A model generated the notes under the pieces. That model saw nothing but the letters and a program-made list of their open reading frames with translations. It searched no databases and was not told where the DNA came from. From Allopusillimonas soli (lineage in GTDB: Bacteria; Pseudomonadota; Gammaproteobacteria; Burkholderiales; Burkholderiaceae_B): a stretch of 64,000 bases of DNA. Below, piece by piece: positions 1 to 8,624 of this stretch. A program made the position numbers and the translations under genes. The DNA is taken from assembly GCF_004153445.1 (NCBI RefSeq), contig NZ_SDQC01000005.1, forward strand, positions 1 to 64,000, given 5' to 3'. The first letter of the stretch is position 1; each line of letters opens with the position of its first letter.

Positions 1-182
1 CCGCCCTTGCCACACCGGCGCGCGCCCCCCGGGGCCCGCCCACACGCGCCCCATCGGGCGCCACGCCGCAGGCTGCGCCACACCGCCCGCTACGGCCGGC
101 AAAAAGAAAATTAGATGCGCGGTTTGCACCCTCTATACTTCGTTCATTGCTTCTCTCTTATCGAATGACTTTCCGGCGCACC
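1..182. other. left-edge region, no assignable gene
   Basis: Extremely GC-rich, proline/arginine-coding sequence up to about position 100, then AT-richer sequence leading into rng. A plus-strand frame open from base 1 ends in TAG at 112-114, but its translation is low-complexity (P/R/A/H-rich) and I do not recognise it. It could be the tail of an upstream gene or just intergenic DNA. A weak promoter-like pair (TTAGAT at 111-116, TATACT at 134-139, 17-base spacer) precedes rng; only the -10 is good. Confidence 0.3.
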
Positions 183-1643
183 ATGACAGAAGACATCCTG
201 ATCAACGTAACTCCTTTTGAAACACGCGTCGCCCTGGTGGAACAGGGTGCGGTCCAGGAGATTCACATAGAGCGCAGCGTGCAGCGCGGCCATGTGGGCA
301 ATCTGTATCTCGGCAAGGTCGTGCGCGTGCTCCCGGGTATGCAAAGCGCTTTCGTTGACATAGGCCTGGAGCGGGCCGCTTTCATTCATGTCGCAGATCT
401 CCGGCAGAACCGTAGCGAGCGCAACAGTGGCGCGCCCGTCACGCCGATCGAGAAGCTGCTGTTCGAAGGGCAGTCGCTCGTGGTGCAGGTCATCAAGGAT
501 CCGCTGGGCACCAAAGGCGCGCGGCTTTCCACGCAGATCAGCATCGCTGGACGCCTGCTTGTCTATCTCCCCTACGAACCGCATGTGGGCATATCACAAA
601 GAATCGGCTCAGAAGCGGAACGCAACGCGCTGCGCGAGCGGGTGCAGGCGCTGCGCGCCGAGGACGACGGCGGCTATATCGTAAGAACCCAGGCCGAAGA
701 TGCCAGCGACGACGCACTGCAGGCCGATCAGTCCTATCTGCGCACACTGTGGGCCAGCATACAGGCAAAAGCGCGCAGTCAGCCCGCGCCATCGCTGCTG
801 TATACAGACCTTACTCTCGCGCAGCGAGTCCTGCGCGACATGGTGGGCCCGCAGACGTCATCCATCCGGGTCGACTCGCGCAGCACCATGCAGCATCTCG
901 TTGAATGGGCAAACACCTACACGCCTGCTGTGCTGGATCGTATCAGTCATTACAGCGGCGAGCGGCCACTGTTCGACACGGCCAACGTGGACGAGGAAAT
1001 AGCGCGCGCGCTGTCGCGGCGAGTCGATTTGAAATCGGGCGGCTATCTCATCATTGATCAGACCGAGGCGCTGACCACGGTGGATGTCAACACCGGCGGC
1101 TATGTGGGCGGCCGCAATTTCGACGACACCATCTTCAAGACGAATCTGGAGGCGGCGATTGCCATTGCACGCCAGCTGCGCCTGCGCAATCTGGGCGGCA
1201 TCATCATTGTGGACTTCATCGACATGGATGACCCCGAGCACCGCAGCTCGGTGCTGGCCGAACTGAACAAGGCGCTTACCAAGGACAGAACCCGCATGAC
1301 GGTCAGCGGTTTCAGCCACCTTGGCCTGGTGGAAATGACGCGCAAGCGCACACGCGACTCTCTGACGCACCAGCTGTGCGAGCCCTGCCCCACCTGCCAG
1401 GCCCGGGGCAGCGTGCGCACCGCGCGCACGCTCTGCTACGAGATATTGCGCGAAATTCTGCGCGAATCGCGCCAGTTCAATCCCAAAGAATTCCGCATCC
1501 TGGCATCGCAGGCGGTGGTGGATCTGTTTCTGGAGGAAGAAAGCGCCCACCTCGCCATGCTGGGCGATTTCGTGGGCAAGCCGATTTCGCTGGAAGTGGA
1601 AACGCAGTATTCGCAGGAACAATACGATATCGTGCTGATGTAG
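183..1643 (+). CDS. rng: ribonuclease G
   Basis: Cytoplasmic endoribonuclease of the RNase E/G family, which in E. coli trims the 5' end of 16S rRNA and cleaves AU-rich single-stranded RNA. The 486-residue product matches RNase G length (no long RNase E tail). An S1-like RNA-binding region lies at about residues 35-125. The catalytic aspartates are visible as D301 (in TTVDVNTGG) and D344 (in IVDFIDMDD), equivalent to RNase E D303 and D346. The zinc-link cysteines are C402 and C405 in CEPCPTC. I chose ATG 183 because MTEDILINVTP is the usual family N-terminus; an upstream in-frame start at 147 adds 12 residues without support. The gene ends three bases before the convergent lipoprotein gene. 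Confidence 0.96.
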   Translation: MTEDILINVTPFETRVALVEQGAVQEIHIERSVQRGHVGNLYLGKVVRVLPGMQSAFVDIGLERAAFIHVADLRQNRSERNSGAPVTPIEKLLFEGQSLVVQVIKDPLGTKGARLSTQISIAGRLLVYLPYEPHVGISQRIGSEAERNALRERVQALRAEDDGGYIVRTQAEDASDDALQADQSYLRTLWASIQAKARSQPAPSLLYTDLTLAQRVLRDMVGPQTSSIRVDSRSTMQHLVEWANTYTPAVLDRISHYSGERPLFDTANVDEEIARALSRRVDLKSGGYLIIDQTEALTTVDVNTGGYVGGRNFDDTIFKTNLEAAIAIARQLRLRNLGGIIIVDFIDMDDPEHRSSVLAELNKALTKDRTRMTVSGFSHLGLVEMTRKRTRDSLTHQLCEPCPTCQARGSVRTARTLCYEILREILRESRQFNPKEFRILASQAVVDLFLEEESAHLAMLGDFVGKPISLEVETQYSQEQYDIVLM

Positions 1644-1646
1644 CGG

Positions 1647-2153
1647 TCAGTTGCCTTCTGGCGCCGCCGGTTCCTCCACGGCGCCCGCGCAGCGCCCGGG
1701 ATCGGACAGGATTGTAAAAAGACTGCGCATGCGCTGCTGGGTCGCCTCGTCCATGTAGTAGCTGTATGTTTTTGCCCTCATGCGCGGGCCGTTGAAATGA
1801 TTGGGCTGATACGCCACAAGATCAACAAGAATGGTGTGCGCATAATTGCTGGCGCCAGCCGGCCTGTCCATCAGTGTCGCGAAGCTGGTCTGCCCTTGAT
1901 CCAACCTGAGTGTGGGCGACTCGCCGCAGGCGCGCTCGTGCGTGATCAAGGCCTTCTGCAGATCGGCGAACGAGCCGGGCAGGATGCGCTCATCCTGCAG
2001 ATAGCGGTCGCTGCGCAGGTCCGTCAGGCGCAGGCCCGCCGGGTTGGTGCTCGACGCGCAGGCGGCCAGCATCGCCAGCGCCGCAGCCGCGGCCAGGCGG
2101 CCGGCTTGCCGCAACGATAGGAGAGAATGCGCTGGATGCCGGGTGTGCTTCAT
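1647..2153 (-). CDS. putative lipoprotein of unknown function
   Basis: A 168-residue protein with a lipoprotein signal peptide: basic start (MKHTRHP), hydrophobic stretch at about residues 20-30 and lipobox LAAC, making C32 the predicted acylated cysteine. Residue 33 is Ala and residue 34 Ser, so outer-membrane sorting would be expected by the E. coli +2 rule. The mature part has no motif I recognise; it has two further cysteines (about residues 77 and 153) that could form a disulfide. It lies between rng (convergent) and msbA (same strand, downstream), 94 bases from msbA. Function unknown; the envelope setting fits but does not show a role in LPS. Confidence 0.75.
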   Translation of the reverse strand: MKHTRHPAHSLLSLRQAGRLAAAAALAMLAACASSTNPAGLRLTDLRSDRYLQDERILPGSFADLQKALITHERACGESPTLRLDQGQTSFATLMDRPAGASNYAHTILVDLVAYQPNHFNGPRMRAKTYSYYMDEATQQRMRSLFTILSDPGRCAGAVEEPAAPEGN

Positions 2154-2206
2154 CAGGTGCTCCGAAAAACCCCGCCTCTGACGGGAAAACGATCAGGATA
2201 GTGCCC

Positions 2207-2238
2207 CGTACCCCGATGCATCCTGCAGCAGGGGTACG
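2207..2238. repeat. inverted repeat just past the msbA stop
   Basis: Perfect 8-base arms CGTACCCC (2207-2214) and GGGGTACG (2231-2238) around a 16-base loop, ten bases past the end of msbA on the minus strand. No T-run follows in either direction, so it is not a classical intrinsic terminator. It may be a 3' mRNA stem-loop or a Rho-associated structure. Confidence 0.45.
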
Positions 2239-2247
2239 CGGCGGCTG

Positions 2248-4023
2248 TCAATCCGCGCGGAACTGCATGTGATAGAGCGAGGAATACAGACCGCCCTTCT
2301 CCAGCAGCTCTGTGTGCCTGCCCTGCTCCACGATGCGTCCGGCATCCAGCACGACAATGCGATCGGCCTTCTGCACCGTGGACAAGCGGTGCGCAATGAC
2401 CAAGGTCGTGCGGCCTGCCATCAGGTGCTCCAACGAGGCCTGGACCTGCATTTCAGATTCATTATCAAGCGCTGAGGTCGCTTCGTCGAGTATCAGGATG
2501 GGGGCATCCTTGACCAGTGCACGGGCAATGGCCAGGCGCTGGCGCTGCCCGCCGGACAGCTGGCTGGCGTTTTCGCCCACCTGGGTATCCAGGCCTTCGG
2601 GCAGGCCGCGGACAAAGTCGCCCAGATTGGCCGCCTCGAGTGCCCGGACGATTTCCTCAGGCTGCGCTTCTCCCCAGGCTCCGTAGCCAACATTCTCGGC
2701 AATCGTGCCGTCGAACAACATGACGTCCTGGCTGACCAGGGACAGTTCGGCACGCAGCGCCGTGAGCTTCAGATCCTGGATGTCGTGGCCGTCGAGCAGC
2801 ACCTGCCCGCCTGTTGGCCGGATGAAGCGTGGCAGCATATTGACCAGCGTGGTCTTGCCACTGCCCGACCGTCCGACCAGCGCAACGGTCTGGCCTGGCT
2901 CGACAATGAAAGACACATCGGAGAGCGTTTCATGCCTGGCATCGCCGAAACGATGATGCACGCCCCGAAACTCCACACGACCCTTGACCGGCTTCGCCAG
3001 CGTGCGCGTGCCTGTATCGTTCTCTGGCTCCTGGTCTATGAGCATGAACACACTTTCGGCGGAAATCAGCATGCGCTGCATGGAACTGGCAATCTTGGTC
3101 AGCCGCTTCATGGGGTCGAATATCTGCCCCAATGCAGCCATGAAAGCGGCAAAACTGCCCACCGTCAGGTTGCCCTCGTTTGCCTGATAGAGCGCCACGG
3201 CAATGACGCTGGCGACCGAGAGGGCTATGCTGAACTGCGACAGCGGCGACATGGCGGCGTCCGCGCTGGCTGCACGCATGGCAAAACGGCGCAGCCGCCC
3301 ATTGACGTACTTGAAACGCTCGGACTCTCTCGCATAGCCGTTGAACAATTTGATGACGCGCTGGCCGGCGATGCCTTCGCGCACCACATGGGTCAATGCG
3401 GCGTTCATGCCTATGGTGTCGCGATTGATACGGCGCAAACGCCGGATGAACACGCGCATGACCAGCGTGGAAACAGGCAGCATGACCAGCACGATGAGCG
3501 TAAGCTGCCAGGACATGTATAGCAGGACGCACAGCAGGGCCACCACGACGAGTGTCTCGCGCACCACCACGGTAATGACTTCCGTGGCCAGGCTGGTGAC
3601 CGTGCCGGCGTCGATGGTGAAGCGGTTCAGGAGGCGACCGGTATCCCCGCGTTTGAAATCCTCGTCGGACAGACCCAGCAGCCTGTCAAACATGTCCTTG
3701 CGCAGCCCAAGGAGCATATTATTGGCCACCCAGGCCAGCAGATAGCTACTGGCAAAGCTGCAGATGCCACGCAGCAGCATCAGACCGACCACGGCCAGCG
3801 GAATGGACCAGACATAGGAAGGCTTGGTCCCGGAGAATCCGTCGTCCAGGAGCGGCTTCATGATGACGGCGAGCGTGGGCTGGGTTGCCGCGGCAATACT
3901 GACCAGCACGACCGACAGCACGATCACTTTCCAGTACTGTGCAACACGGCTGTATATCCTGCGCCACAGACCGAGATTGACGGGCTCGGCGTTAGACTGC
4001 GCGGCATGGTCGGCTGGCTTCAA
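2248..4023 (-). CDS. msbA: lipid A export ABC transporter MsbA
   Basis: Inner-membrane flippase that moves lipid A-core from the inner to the outer leaflet. The 591-residue half-transporter has an N-terminal six-helix domain (about residues 30-325) fused to an ATPase domain. Walker A is GRSGSGKTT (about 384-392), the ABC signature LSGGQRQRLAIAR (489-501), Walker B ILILDEATSALD (509-520) and the switch histidine H545 in LVIAHRLS. The most upstream start is a TTG at 4023 with only a weak GCGAG ahead; no ATG lies nearby in frame. It diverges from the GT9 gene, and LPS-core genes sit just beyond. A few lipid-exporting relatives look similar, but length and context favour MsbA. Confidence 0.93.
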   Translation of the reverse strand: MKPADHAAQSNAEPVNLGLWRRIYSRVAQYWKVIVLSVVLVSIAAATQPTLAVIMKPLLDDGFSGTKPSYVWSIPLAVVGLMLLRGICSFASSYLLAWVANNMLLGLRKDMFDRLLGLSDEDFKRGDTGRLLNRFTIDAGTVTSLATEVITVVVRETLVVVALLCVLLYMSWQLTLIVLVMLPVSTLVMRVFIRRLRRINRDTIGMNAALTHVVREGIAGQRVIKLFNGYARESERFKYVNGRLRRFAMRAASADAAMSPLSQFSIALSVASVIAVALYQANEGNLTVGSFAAFMAALGQIFDPMKRLTKIASSMQRMLISAESVFMLIDQEPENDTGTRTLAKPVKGRVEFRGVHHRFGDARHETLSDVSFIVEPGQTVALVGRSGSGKTTLVNMLPRFIRPTGGQVLLDGHDIQDLKLTALRAELSLVSQDVMLFDGTIAENVGYGAWGEAQPEEIVRALEAANLGDFVRGLPEGLDTQVGENASQLSGGQRQRLAIARALVKDAPILILDEATSALDNESEMQVQASLEHLMAGRTTLVIAHRLSTVQKADRIVVLDAGRIVEQGRHTELLEKGGLYSSLYHMQFRAD

Positions 4024-4125
4024 GAATAAACTCGCTTATATATACTATTGGACTGGCCATTTTAACGTTCCGCGATCCGCTGTCGCGAGATGCGGGCCTG
4101 GCATCTTTTCAACGCACCGTTCTTC
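4024..4125. promoter_or_regulatory. divergent msbA / GT9 promoter region
   Basis: This 102-base gap between divergent genes carries an AT-rich core (TATATATACT around 4037-4046) standing out from GC-rich surroundings. It could give a -10 on either strand (TATACT plus, TATATA minus), but I see no good -35 at proper spacing. Confidence 0.3.
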
Positions 4126-5112
4126 ATGCCCATGCAGCCATTGTCCGCCATCTATGTACGCTTCCCAAACTGGATTGGCGATCTTTGCATGAGCCTGCCC
4201 AGCCTGCACACGCTGCTGGACACCGGCGTGCCGCTGGTCGCCTGCGCCAGGCCGTGGGCGCGTGACCTGCTGGCCGCCTACGCCCTCGATGGCCACATTG
4301 ACATGAAGGGGCGCTGGCGAGAGGACAGAGCGGCAGTGAACGCATGGCGCAAAAAGGCGCAGCATGCGCATCCGCACGGCCTGCTGCTGCCCGATTCGCT
4401 GTCCAGCGCCATGGTATTCAAGTTTGGCGGCGTACCCAGCGCCGGATACCGCGATGACGGACGCAGCCTCATTCTGCGCTGGCCGGTAAAGAAACCCGGC
4501 GGCGGCCTGCACGCCGTGCAATCGTGGCATTACGTCACGACTCAGGCCCTGCACCGCTGGGGGCTGCCGGCAAGCCCCTTGCCGGCGCAACGCCGGCTGG
4601 GACTGCGGCTGGCTCCCAGGCACCACCAGGAGGCACAAGCTGCGATGGCGCAGGCCGGCCTGCGCGGCGAACGGTTCATTCTTATTGCGCCCACCGCCAC
4701 GGGTCTGCACCATGGAAAGGTCAAGGTCTGGCCGTATTTCGATGCACTCACCCGTGTGTTGCAGGACCAGGGCCATGTCGTGGCCATGTGTCCACCCGCC
4801 TCGGAACAGGCTGCCGCACGCGAGGCGGCCCCCACCGCGCAATGCCTGCCCTCCCTGAACCTGGGCGCGTTTGCTACACTCACCCGGCATGCATCTCTGG
4901 TCATCTGCAACGACTCGGGCGTATCGCATCTGGCCGCCGCCGCCGGGGCACGTCAATTGACACTGTTCGGTGTCACGCAGCCCGAGCGCACGGGCCCCTG
5001 GTCGGACACGGCGCAGTGCCTGGGATCGGCACATGCATGGCCCAACCTGGACCAGGTGCTGACGCAATTGCAGTCCATCCTGCCCCCGGCTGCCCAGTCG
5101 ACCGCACTCTGA
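4126..5112 (+). CDS. glycosyltransferase family 9 (heptosyltransferase-like)
   Basis: A 328-residue GT-B glycosyltransferase of the ADP-heptose:LPS heptosyltransferase family, expected to act at the cytoplasmic face on LPS inner core. The N-terminus YVRFPNWIGDLCMSLPSL is the typical first Rossmann unit, and the C-terminal NDSGVSHLAAAAG matches the conserved nucleotide-sugar-binding NDTGxxHLAAA motif. I chose ATG 4126; ATG 4132 and an upstream start at 4090 are possible. It diverges from msbA and is followed ten bases later by a YdcF-like gene. WaaC/WaaF or a Bordetella-type core transferase are options; sugar specificity cannot be read from the sequence. Confidence 0.85.
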   Translation: MPMQPLSAIYVRFPNWIGDLCMSLPSLHTLLDTGVPLVACARPWARDLLAAYALDGHIDMKGRWREDRAAVNAWRKKAQHAHPHGLLLPDSLSSAMVFKFGGVPSAGYRDDGRSLILRWPVKKPGGGLHAVQSWHYVTTQALHRWGLPASPLPAQRRLGLRLAPRHHQEAQAAMAQAGLRGERFILIAPTATGLHHGKVKVWPYFDALTRVLQDQGHVVAMCPPASEQAAAREAAPTAQCLPSLNLGAFATLTRHASLVICNDSGVSHLAAAAGARQLTLFGVTQPERTGPWSDTAQCLGSAHAWPNLDQVLTQLQSILPPAAQSTAL

Positions 5113-5122
5113 ACAACCCGGC

Positions 5123-5887
5123 ATGAATTTATCGAGTTTTCTCACCAACCTCGTCATTCCCGCAAATCTGTGTGCCGTCATGCTGGTGGCGGGCATGCTG
5201 TTATTCATCGCCCGTCTGCGCAAGACGGGCCTGGCCATCGCATGCACCGGCATAGCCTGGGCAGTATTCTGGTCTCTGCCCGCTTCTTCGCTGTGGGCCG
5301 GCGGCCGGCTTGAGCAGCTCTATGCGCCAACCCCGGCCGCAATGCTACCGCATGCGCAAGCCATCGTCGTGCTGGGGGGCAGCACGGCCAACAGCCGCAA
5401 AAACTGGTTTCAACCTTATGACGACGATACGGCGGTATCGCGCGTAGAAACCGCCAATATGCTCTACCACCAGGGCCTGGCGCCCAAGGTGGTGCTATCG
5501 GGCGCGGCGCTCGACGGCAATGTCAGCGAAGCGGAAATGATGGCGCGCTTCCTCAGACGCCATGATGTGCCCGAAAATGCGATTCTGCTCGAGACGCAAA
5601 GCTACACCACGCATGAAAATGGCGTGTACACGGCCAGACTGCTACGCAATGAGCATATCGGGCACATTCTTCTCGTTACATCGCCCCTGCACATGCCACG
5701 TGCCATGGCGGTATTCCGTAAGCTGGGCGTGGATGCCACGGCCGCCCCGTCGCCGCCCCAGATCGTCGTGCCTGATTCTCCGGGTTTTTCATTCTGGGTA
5801 CCCAGCATGCGGGCGCTGTCTGCCAGCCGCTCCATCGTGAAGGAATATGTGGCGCTGGTGGTGTACTGGATACGCGGCTGGATCTAG
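5123..5887 (+). CDS. YdcF/ElyC (DUF218) family membrane protein
   Basis: A 254-residue protein with two N-terminal hydrophobic segments (about residues 7-30 and 37-57) followed by a DUF218 domain, probably periplasmic. Family features visible: AIVVLGGS, a VVLSGAALDGNVSEAEMM stretch, ILLETQSYTTHENG and ILLVTSPLHMPRAM. E. coli ElyC affects envelope and peptidoglycan assembly; the biochemical role of the family is poorly defined. It starts ten bases after the GT9 gene and is probably co-transcribed. It ends against the GT2 gene on the other strand, 54 bases away. Confidence 0.82.
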   Translation: MNLSSFLTNLVIPANLCAVMLVAGMLLFIARLRKTGLAIACTGIAWAVFWSLPASSLWAGGRLEQLYAPTPAAMLPHAQAIVVLGGSTANSRKNWFQPYDDDTAVSRVETANMLYHQGLAPKVVLSGAALDGNVSEAEMMARFLRRHDVPENAILLETQSYTTHENGVYTARLLRNEHIGHILLVTSPLHMPRAMAVFRKLGVDATAAPSPPQIVVPDSPGFSFWVPSMRALSASRSIVKEYVALVVYWIRGWI

Positions 5888-5941
5888 CTGGACCGGCGGT
5901 GGCATGTCACCCCGGCCAGCCCATCCACGAGCCAGTGGCGG

Positions 5942-6688
5942 TCAGCCACGGCGGTTCAGAAACAGCAGCTTTGTGTAACGAAAATAGCTGCCAGCCGCCG
6001 CCATGCAGGCCAGGATGAAGCCCTCCCTGCCGTCAAGAAATCCGCGGCGAAGCACATAAATGCGAATGAAAGTCCACGTCGCATGGCCCCAGGCCCCTAA
6101 TGCCGTCGTTCGCTTTCCACGCGCATGCATCATGCCGGCGGCCACACTGGAGTAATGATTGATCTTCGCGATAAAGCTTTCCAGATCGGCGTAGGGGTAA
6201 TGAAGAAAATGCCCATCCAGGGTTGAGACGGCGCCTTCGGCCAACACGCTTTCATGCACCGGTACATCCTTGAAGCGTGCCGTGCCGCGGCGGAACAGGC
6301 GTATAACGTAATCGGGCCACCAGCCGCTGTGCCGTATCCAGCGGTCACCGAAGCGGGACAGCCGTGCAATCCGGTAGGCATCGGCTGCCGGGCTGGCCAT
6401 GGCCCGCTGCACCGCCTGCGCGAGCTCGGCAGTGACCCTCTCGTCCGCATCGATGGACAATACCCACTCACATCGCGCCAGATCGAGGGCGCGGTTTTTC
6501 TGCGGACCGAAGCCGGGCCAGTCGGACGTGAGGGTAACGCGCGCGCCATGCGCCTGGGCAATCTCCCGCGTGCCGTCTGTGCTGCCCGAGTCGACCACGA
6601 TGATCTCATCGGCAAAATCGACCGAATCGATGCAGGCGCCGATGTGGGCCGCCTCATTCTTGGTGATGATAATGACCGACAGACTCAC
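5942..6688 (-). CDS. family 2 glycosyltransferase, WaaE/KdtX-like LPS core enzyme
   Basis: A 248-residue GT-A glycosyltransferase resembling the LPS core beta-1,4-glucosyltransferases WaaE/KdtX. The N-terminus has SLSVIIITKNEAAHI and IIVVDSGSTDGT, and the metal-binding DxD region is SIDADERV. A hydrophobic C-terminal region (about residues 195-235) suggests membrane association. The start is GTG 6688, set by a GTGA overlap with the stop of the upstream deacetylase; the frame stays open further upstream, but there it only antisense-shadows that gene. It is the last gene of a GT4-deacetylase-GT2 group that follows dnaE. Confidence 0.88.
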   Translation of the reverse strand: MSLSVIIITKNEAAHIGACIDSVDFADEIIVVDSGSTDGTREIAQAHGARVTLTSDWPGFGPQKNRALDLARCEWVLSIDADERVTAELAQAVQRAMASPAADAYRIARLSRFGDRWIRHSGWWPDYVIRLFRRGTARFKDVPVHESVLAEGAVSTLDGHFLHYPYADLESFIAKINHYSSVAAGMMHARGKRTTALGAWGHATWTFIRIYVLRRGFLDGREGFILACMAAAGSYFRYTKLLFLNRRG

Positions 6689-7524
6689 TTGCCCTTCCTG
6701 AGGCTGCGCTTCCAACGTTTCCAGCGATTGAAGACAGGCCCGACAACCGGATTGGAGGCATACAGAATGCGCTGGCCCAGCGTCCCGCCGCCCCGGTTGC
6801 GTACGGCAAAGCGGTAAATATGCGCGGGATCGGCGCCTGCCCGATTCTGGCCGAAGGCATCGGTCGTGTACAGATAGCGAAAGCCTGCTTCGCGGGCCAG
6901 ATCGATATAAGCGGGTTCCGTATAGCCCTGCGGCCAGCAAAAATGCTCGGAAACATATCCAAGGTTCTCGCACAGCGACTGACGCGAAAGCGCCAACTCC
7001 TGGCGCATGCGCTCAATGCGCCCATCGGGATCCTTGATGTCCCATCTCGTGTGTGTGTGCGTATGGCTGTGGAACTCGAACACACCCTCTTCGCGCATGC
7101 ATCGCACCTCGCTCCAGCGCAGTATGGCGTCGTCGGCACGGCCAGCCGCAATGCGGCGCCCGCATTCCTTGTGCTCAGGTGTCTCGGGCAAGCCAGCCTG
7201 ACCCATGCAAGGCCGGACATCGCCCTCTCCAACCCACGAGGTGACCAGAAACACCGTGGCCCTGAAGCCATATTTTTTCAGCAGAGGGAAGGCGTAGACC
7301 CAGTTATCGAGATAGCCGTCGTCGAAGGTGATGAGCAGGGATCTGGCGGGCACCGCATCGCCGCCCAGAAAGCCGGCGAACTGGTCGGTGGTCAGCGTAT
7401 GAAAGCCTTTGGCTTTCAGCCACTGCAGTTGTCTTTCGAAGTTTGCGGGCGAGGTGGTGATCATGCCAGGCGAGGGCGAGACATGATGGTACATGAGTAC
7501 CGGCACGCGGCGGGCGTGGGTCAT
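6685..7524 (-). CDS. polysaccharide deacetylase (NodB domain)
   Basis: A 279-residue carbohydrate esterase family 4 protein that would remove N-acetyl groups from a polysaccharide or LPS-linked sugar. Visible motifs: PVLMYHHVSP at the start; LLITFDDGYLDNW with D68-D69 as the catalytic/metal Asp pair; YGFRATVFLV; and the metal-binding histidines in FHSHTHTHT (H152-H158). There is no signal peptide, so a cytoplasmic role is likely. ATG 7524 overlaps the upstream GT4 stop as ATGA. Bordetella has an LPS-core locus with glycosyltransferases and a deacetylase, and this set resembles it. The substrate is inferred from context only. Confidence 0.87.
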   Translation of the reverse strand: MTHARRVPVLMYHHVSPSPGMITTSPANFERQLQWLKAKGFHTLTTDQFAGFLGGDAVPARSLLITFDDGYLDNWVYAFPLLKKYGFRATVFLVTSWVGEGDVRPCMGQAGLPETPEHKECGRRIAAGRADDAILRWSEVRCMREEGVFEFHSHTHTHTRWDIKDPDGRIERMRQELALSRQSLCENLGYVSEHFCWPQGYTEPAYIDLAREAGFRYLYTTDAFGQNRAGADPAHIYRFAVRNRGGGTLGQRILYASNPVVGPVFNRWKRWKRSLRKGK

Positions 7525-8624
7525 GTCTCGCGCTCCTTGAGCCAGCGCAGGTAGCATGCCTCGATGCGCTCGCCCATCTTGTCCGGCCCAAAGCGGTCGC
7601 CATCGCGGCAATAAGCCAGGCCTGCCCGTCCCATCTGACGGCGCAGGATGGGGTCATCGATAAGCCGCATCAGGGCTTCGGTAAGCGACTGCCTGTCGTC
7701 CAAGGGCACGAGGATGCCTGTTTCGCCATCGCGCACCATTTCGGGAACGCCGCCCACCCGTGTGCCGACAACGGGCAAGCCCGCAGCGCCAGCCTCGACA
7801 AAGGCCGTACCGGATGCTTCGATGCGCGTGGCCAAGGCAAAAATATCAAATCCCTCGAGCAGGTTGGGCACATCGCGCCGCTGTCCGAGAAAATGAACGC
7901 GATCCTGGATTTCCAGGCCATAGGCGTGCGCCTTGACGGCGTCGACGACCGCCTGCGACCCGCCGCCGACGATAACCAAGTGGACATTGGGCCGCGCCCG
8001 GACAATGGGCTCCATGGCATCGAGAAGTTCCTTGTGTCCCTTCTGGAATCGCATGACCGCAACGCAGCCGACTATGATGTCGTCAGATCCCAGGCCAAGC
8101 TCGGTTCGCAGCGTGGAGCCCGCCGGCCGGGGCTGCAGGTCAACGGCGGGATACACGGTAGCCACATGCGCGCGCGGCACGCCGCGAGACACTAGATAAT
8201 CGCTGACATAATCGCTGGCTGCCGTGACGCGATGAGGGATGACGGTATAGGACAGCATGGAACCCACCTTGCTGGCCAGATGGCGGGTGCGCACGATAAG
8301 TGGCGTGCCTGCAAGACGGCCACCCAGCCCGGCCACCAGCGTGTCGCGCCTGGAGTGGCAGTTGAGCACGTCGAACTTGCCGCGGCGAAGAATACCGCGC
8401 ACGACACCTATGCTGCGCAGAAAATTCATGGGTGGATCCATGGGCGTCTCGTGAACAACGAAGCCTGCTTCGCGCACGCGCCCGCCCAGCGGCGCGCCAG
8501 GCTGGCAGACCAATTCAAGACTGTGGCCCCGCTCGCGCATCGCATTCATCATGCGCAGTATGTATTGTTCCTGGCCACCCATGCCGGTTGCCGCCTCGGA
8601 ATGCAAGATACGCAGTGGCCTCAT
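7521..8624 (-). CDS. glycosyltransferase group 1 (GT4 family)
   Basis: A 367-residue GT-B retaining glycosyltransferase. The N-terminal domain has the donor/acceptor loop AATGMGGQEQYIL; the C-terminal domain has RFQKGHKELLDAM, LVIVGGG, and EASGTAFVEAGAAGLPVVGTRVGGVPE, where E-x7-E is the GT4 nucleotide-sugar signature. Its ATG (8622-8624) shares one base with the dnaE stop (TGATG), so its translation is probably coupled to dnaE. It leads a tightly overlapping trio with the deacetylase and GT2. A role in LPS core or a related surface glycan is inferred from neighbours. Confidence 0.87.
   Translation of the reverse strand: MRPLRILHSEAATGMGGQEQYILRMMNAMRERGHSLELVCQPGAPLGGRVREAGFVVHETPMDPPMNFLRSIGVVRGILRRGKFDVLNCHSRRDTLVAGLGGRLAGTPLIVRTRHLASKVGSMLSYTVIPHRVTAASDYVSDYLVSRGVPRAHVATVYPAVDLQPRPAGSTLRTELGLGSDDIIVGCVAVMRFQKGHKELLDAMEPIVRARPNVHLVIVGGGSQAVVDAVKAHAYGLEIQDRVHFLGQRRDVPNLLEGFDIFALATRIEASGTAFVEAGAAGLPVVGTRVGGVPEMVRDGETGILVPLDDRQSLTEALMRLIDDPILRRQMGRAGLAYCRDGDRFGPDKMGERIEACYLRWLKERET

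Noticed and set aside
4045-5253. Long minus-strand open frame opposite the GT9 gene
   Set aside because: Cys/Gly/Gln-rich translation with no family resemblance; it is the antisense of a clear glycosyltransferase in GC-rich DNA.
5888-5941. Possible bidirectional terminator between the YdcF-like and GT2 genes
   Set aside because: The CCGG...GGTG/CACC...CCGG stem is bulged and lacks a T-run on either strand.
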